Assembly: GCF_002252625.1 (NCBI RefSeq)
Contig: NZ_NQKW01000013.1
Location: 1 to 64,000, forward strand
Length of the DNA stretch: 64,000 nt
DNA from: Synechococcus sp. 1G10
GTDB taxonomy: Bacteria > Cyanobacteriota > Cyanobacteriia > PCC-6307 > Cyanobiaceae
Direction of reading: 5' to 3'
Shown here: one piece after another, positions 63,555-64,000 of the stretch
Numbering within the stretch: the first letter of the stretch is position 1
How the letters are laid out: each line of letters begins with the position of its first letter
The notes under the pieces: generated by a model
What the model saw: only the letters and a program-made list of their open reading frames with translations
Databases searched by the model: none
Told to the model about the DNA's origin: nothing
Program-made: the position numbers and the translations under genes

Positions 63555-64000
63555 TCAGCGGGACAGCCAGCCCTGCAAGCGCCCCATGCGCTGCTGCCAG
63601 CGAAGGCGCCAGGGAGGAAGCGAGCTCAGCGGCGGCTCGCCCGAGCCTGACGAGCCCCCTGGACTCAGGCCCAGGAGACGATCCCAGTGCTGATCGATCA
63701 GCCCCAGCGCCTCGGCCCAGCGCCGCAACAGCTCAGGTTCACCGCAGGCCTCCAGCAACGACGCCAACCGCTGCGGCTCGGCCCGCCAGGCCTGGGGATC
63801 CAGCGCCGCCGCACTGATCCGCTCCAGGTCGGACTCCAGGGTGCCGCAACCGATCTGATGGCCAAGCCGCCCCGGATCGAGGAAGTCGGCCAGGGCATGG
63901 TTGAGGCTGCTGAACACCACGCAACGGCAGGCCATCGCCTCCAGGGGCGGCAGCCCGAAGCCCTCGCTCACACCGCGGCCGCGCCAGTAATCGGCGGAGT
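63555..64000 (-). CDS. GT4 glycosyltransferase, C-terminal part (runs off the window)
   Basis: The frame is open to the right edge and has no start here. YWRGRGVSEGFGLPPLEAMA is the donor-binding E-x7-E region of GT4 enzymes, followed by CRCVVFSSLNHALADFL and a helical tail. About 148 codons are visible. It is on the same strand as the ABC exporter and likely in the same operon, ending about 37 bases before the exporter start. Confidence 0.85.
   Translation of the reverse strand, partial: SADYWRGRGVSEGFGLPPLEAMACRCVVFSSLNHALADFLDPGRLGHQIGCGTLESDLERISAAALDPQAWRAEPQRLASLLEACGEPELLRRWAEALGLIDQHWDRLLGLSPGGSSGSGEPPLSSLPPWRLRWQQRMGRLQGWLSR

Noticed and set aside
1-64000. tRNA, rRNA or tmRNA genes
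   Set aside because: I looked for cloverleaf-like arms and T-loop GGTTCGA blocks in intergenic gaps and found none convincing; a covariance-model scan would be decisive.

Overview
The window looks like a chromosome segment of a high-GC picocyanobacterium (Synechococcus/Cyanobium/Vulcanococcus-like). The basis is very GC-rich core genes (ruvB, smpB, pcrA, cca, the four Kdo genes), a small DUF3188-like membrane protein of a type I associate with picocyanobacteria, and dense same-strand packing with ATGA, GTGA and TGATG start/stop overlaps. Genus is inferred from gene content only; no search was run.

Region 1 (1-22.3 kb) is an accessory island, visibly more AT-rich than the rest. It opens with about 1 kb of decayed DNA carrying a transposase remnant. 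Next is a minus-strand block: a TPR-glycosyltransferase-DUF6165 fusion, a nucleotidyltransferase, a kinase-like protein and a WavE-like protein. A plus-strand block follows: sulfotransferase-like protein, sulfatase, parvulin, type I secretion ABC transporter with an N-terminal cNMP-binding-like domain, HlyD adaptor, second sulfotransferase-like protein, and a ~950-residue RTX-like beta-solenoid protein that is the obvious secretion substrate. A strong terminator, an alkaline-phosphatase-superfamily enzyme, two more sulfotransferases and an internally deleted IS630 element close the island. My reading is a secretion and sulfation system that exports a surface protein and edits sulfate groups on surface glycans.

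Region 2 (22.3-31.5 kb) is ordinary core: HEAT protein, DUF3188-like protein, M20 amidohydrolase, TPR lipoprotein-like protein and RuvB on the minus strand; SmpB and KdsD on the plus strand; KdsB and a HIT protein on the minus strand; then two glycosyltransferases.

Region 3 (31.5-51.6 kb) is a surface-polysaccharide locus containing the same six-gene cassette twice: SDR, DegT aminotransferase, methyltransferase, GtrB-like GT2, GtrA-like flippase, and a convergent GtrII-like membrane glucosyltransferase. Copy A (31530-37551) has intact sugar-synthesis genes but a GtrA-like gene with two frameshifts. Copy B (45358-51560) has an intact GtrA-like gene but a truncated, nonsense-mutated SDR and a frameshifted aminotransferase. 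Together they keep one full set. A damaged 5' copy of pcrA sits just left of copy B and intact pcrA just right of it, a footprint of insertion at pcrA. Between the copies are a sialyltransferase-like protein, two tandem GT2-like paralogs, a GT8-like protein, an OafA-type acyltransferase and a frameshifted polytopic membrane protein.

Region 4 (51.8-64 kb) carries pcrA, an unknown GTGA-coupled gene, a CCA-type tRNA nucleotidyltransferase, two tandem EpsG/Wzy-like membrane proteins, an unknown conserved protein, kdsC, kdsA, an MsbA-like ABC exporter and the C-terminus of a GT4 glycosyltransferase running off the window. With kdsD and kdsB in Region 2, all four enzymes needed to make CMP-Kdo from ribulose-5-phosphate are present, so the whole right half serves surface glycan synthesis and export.
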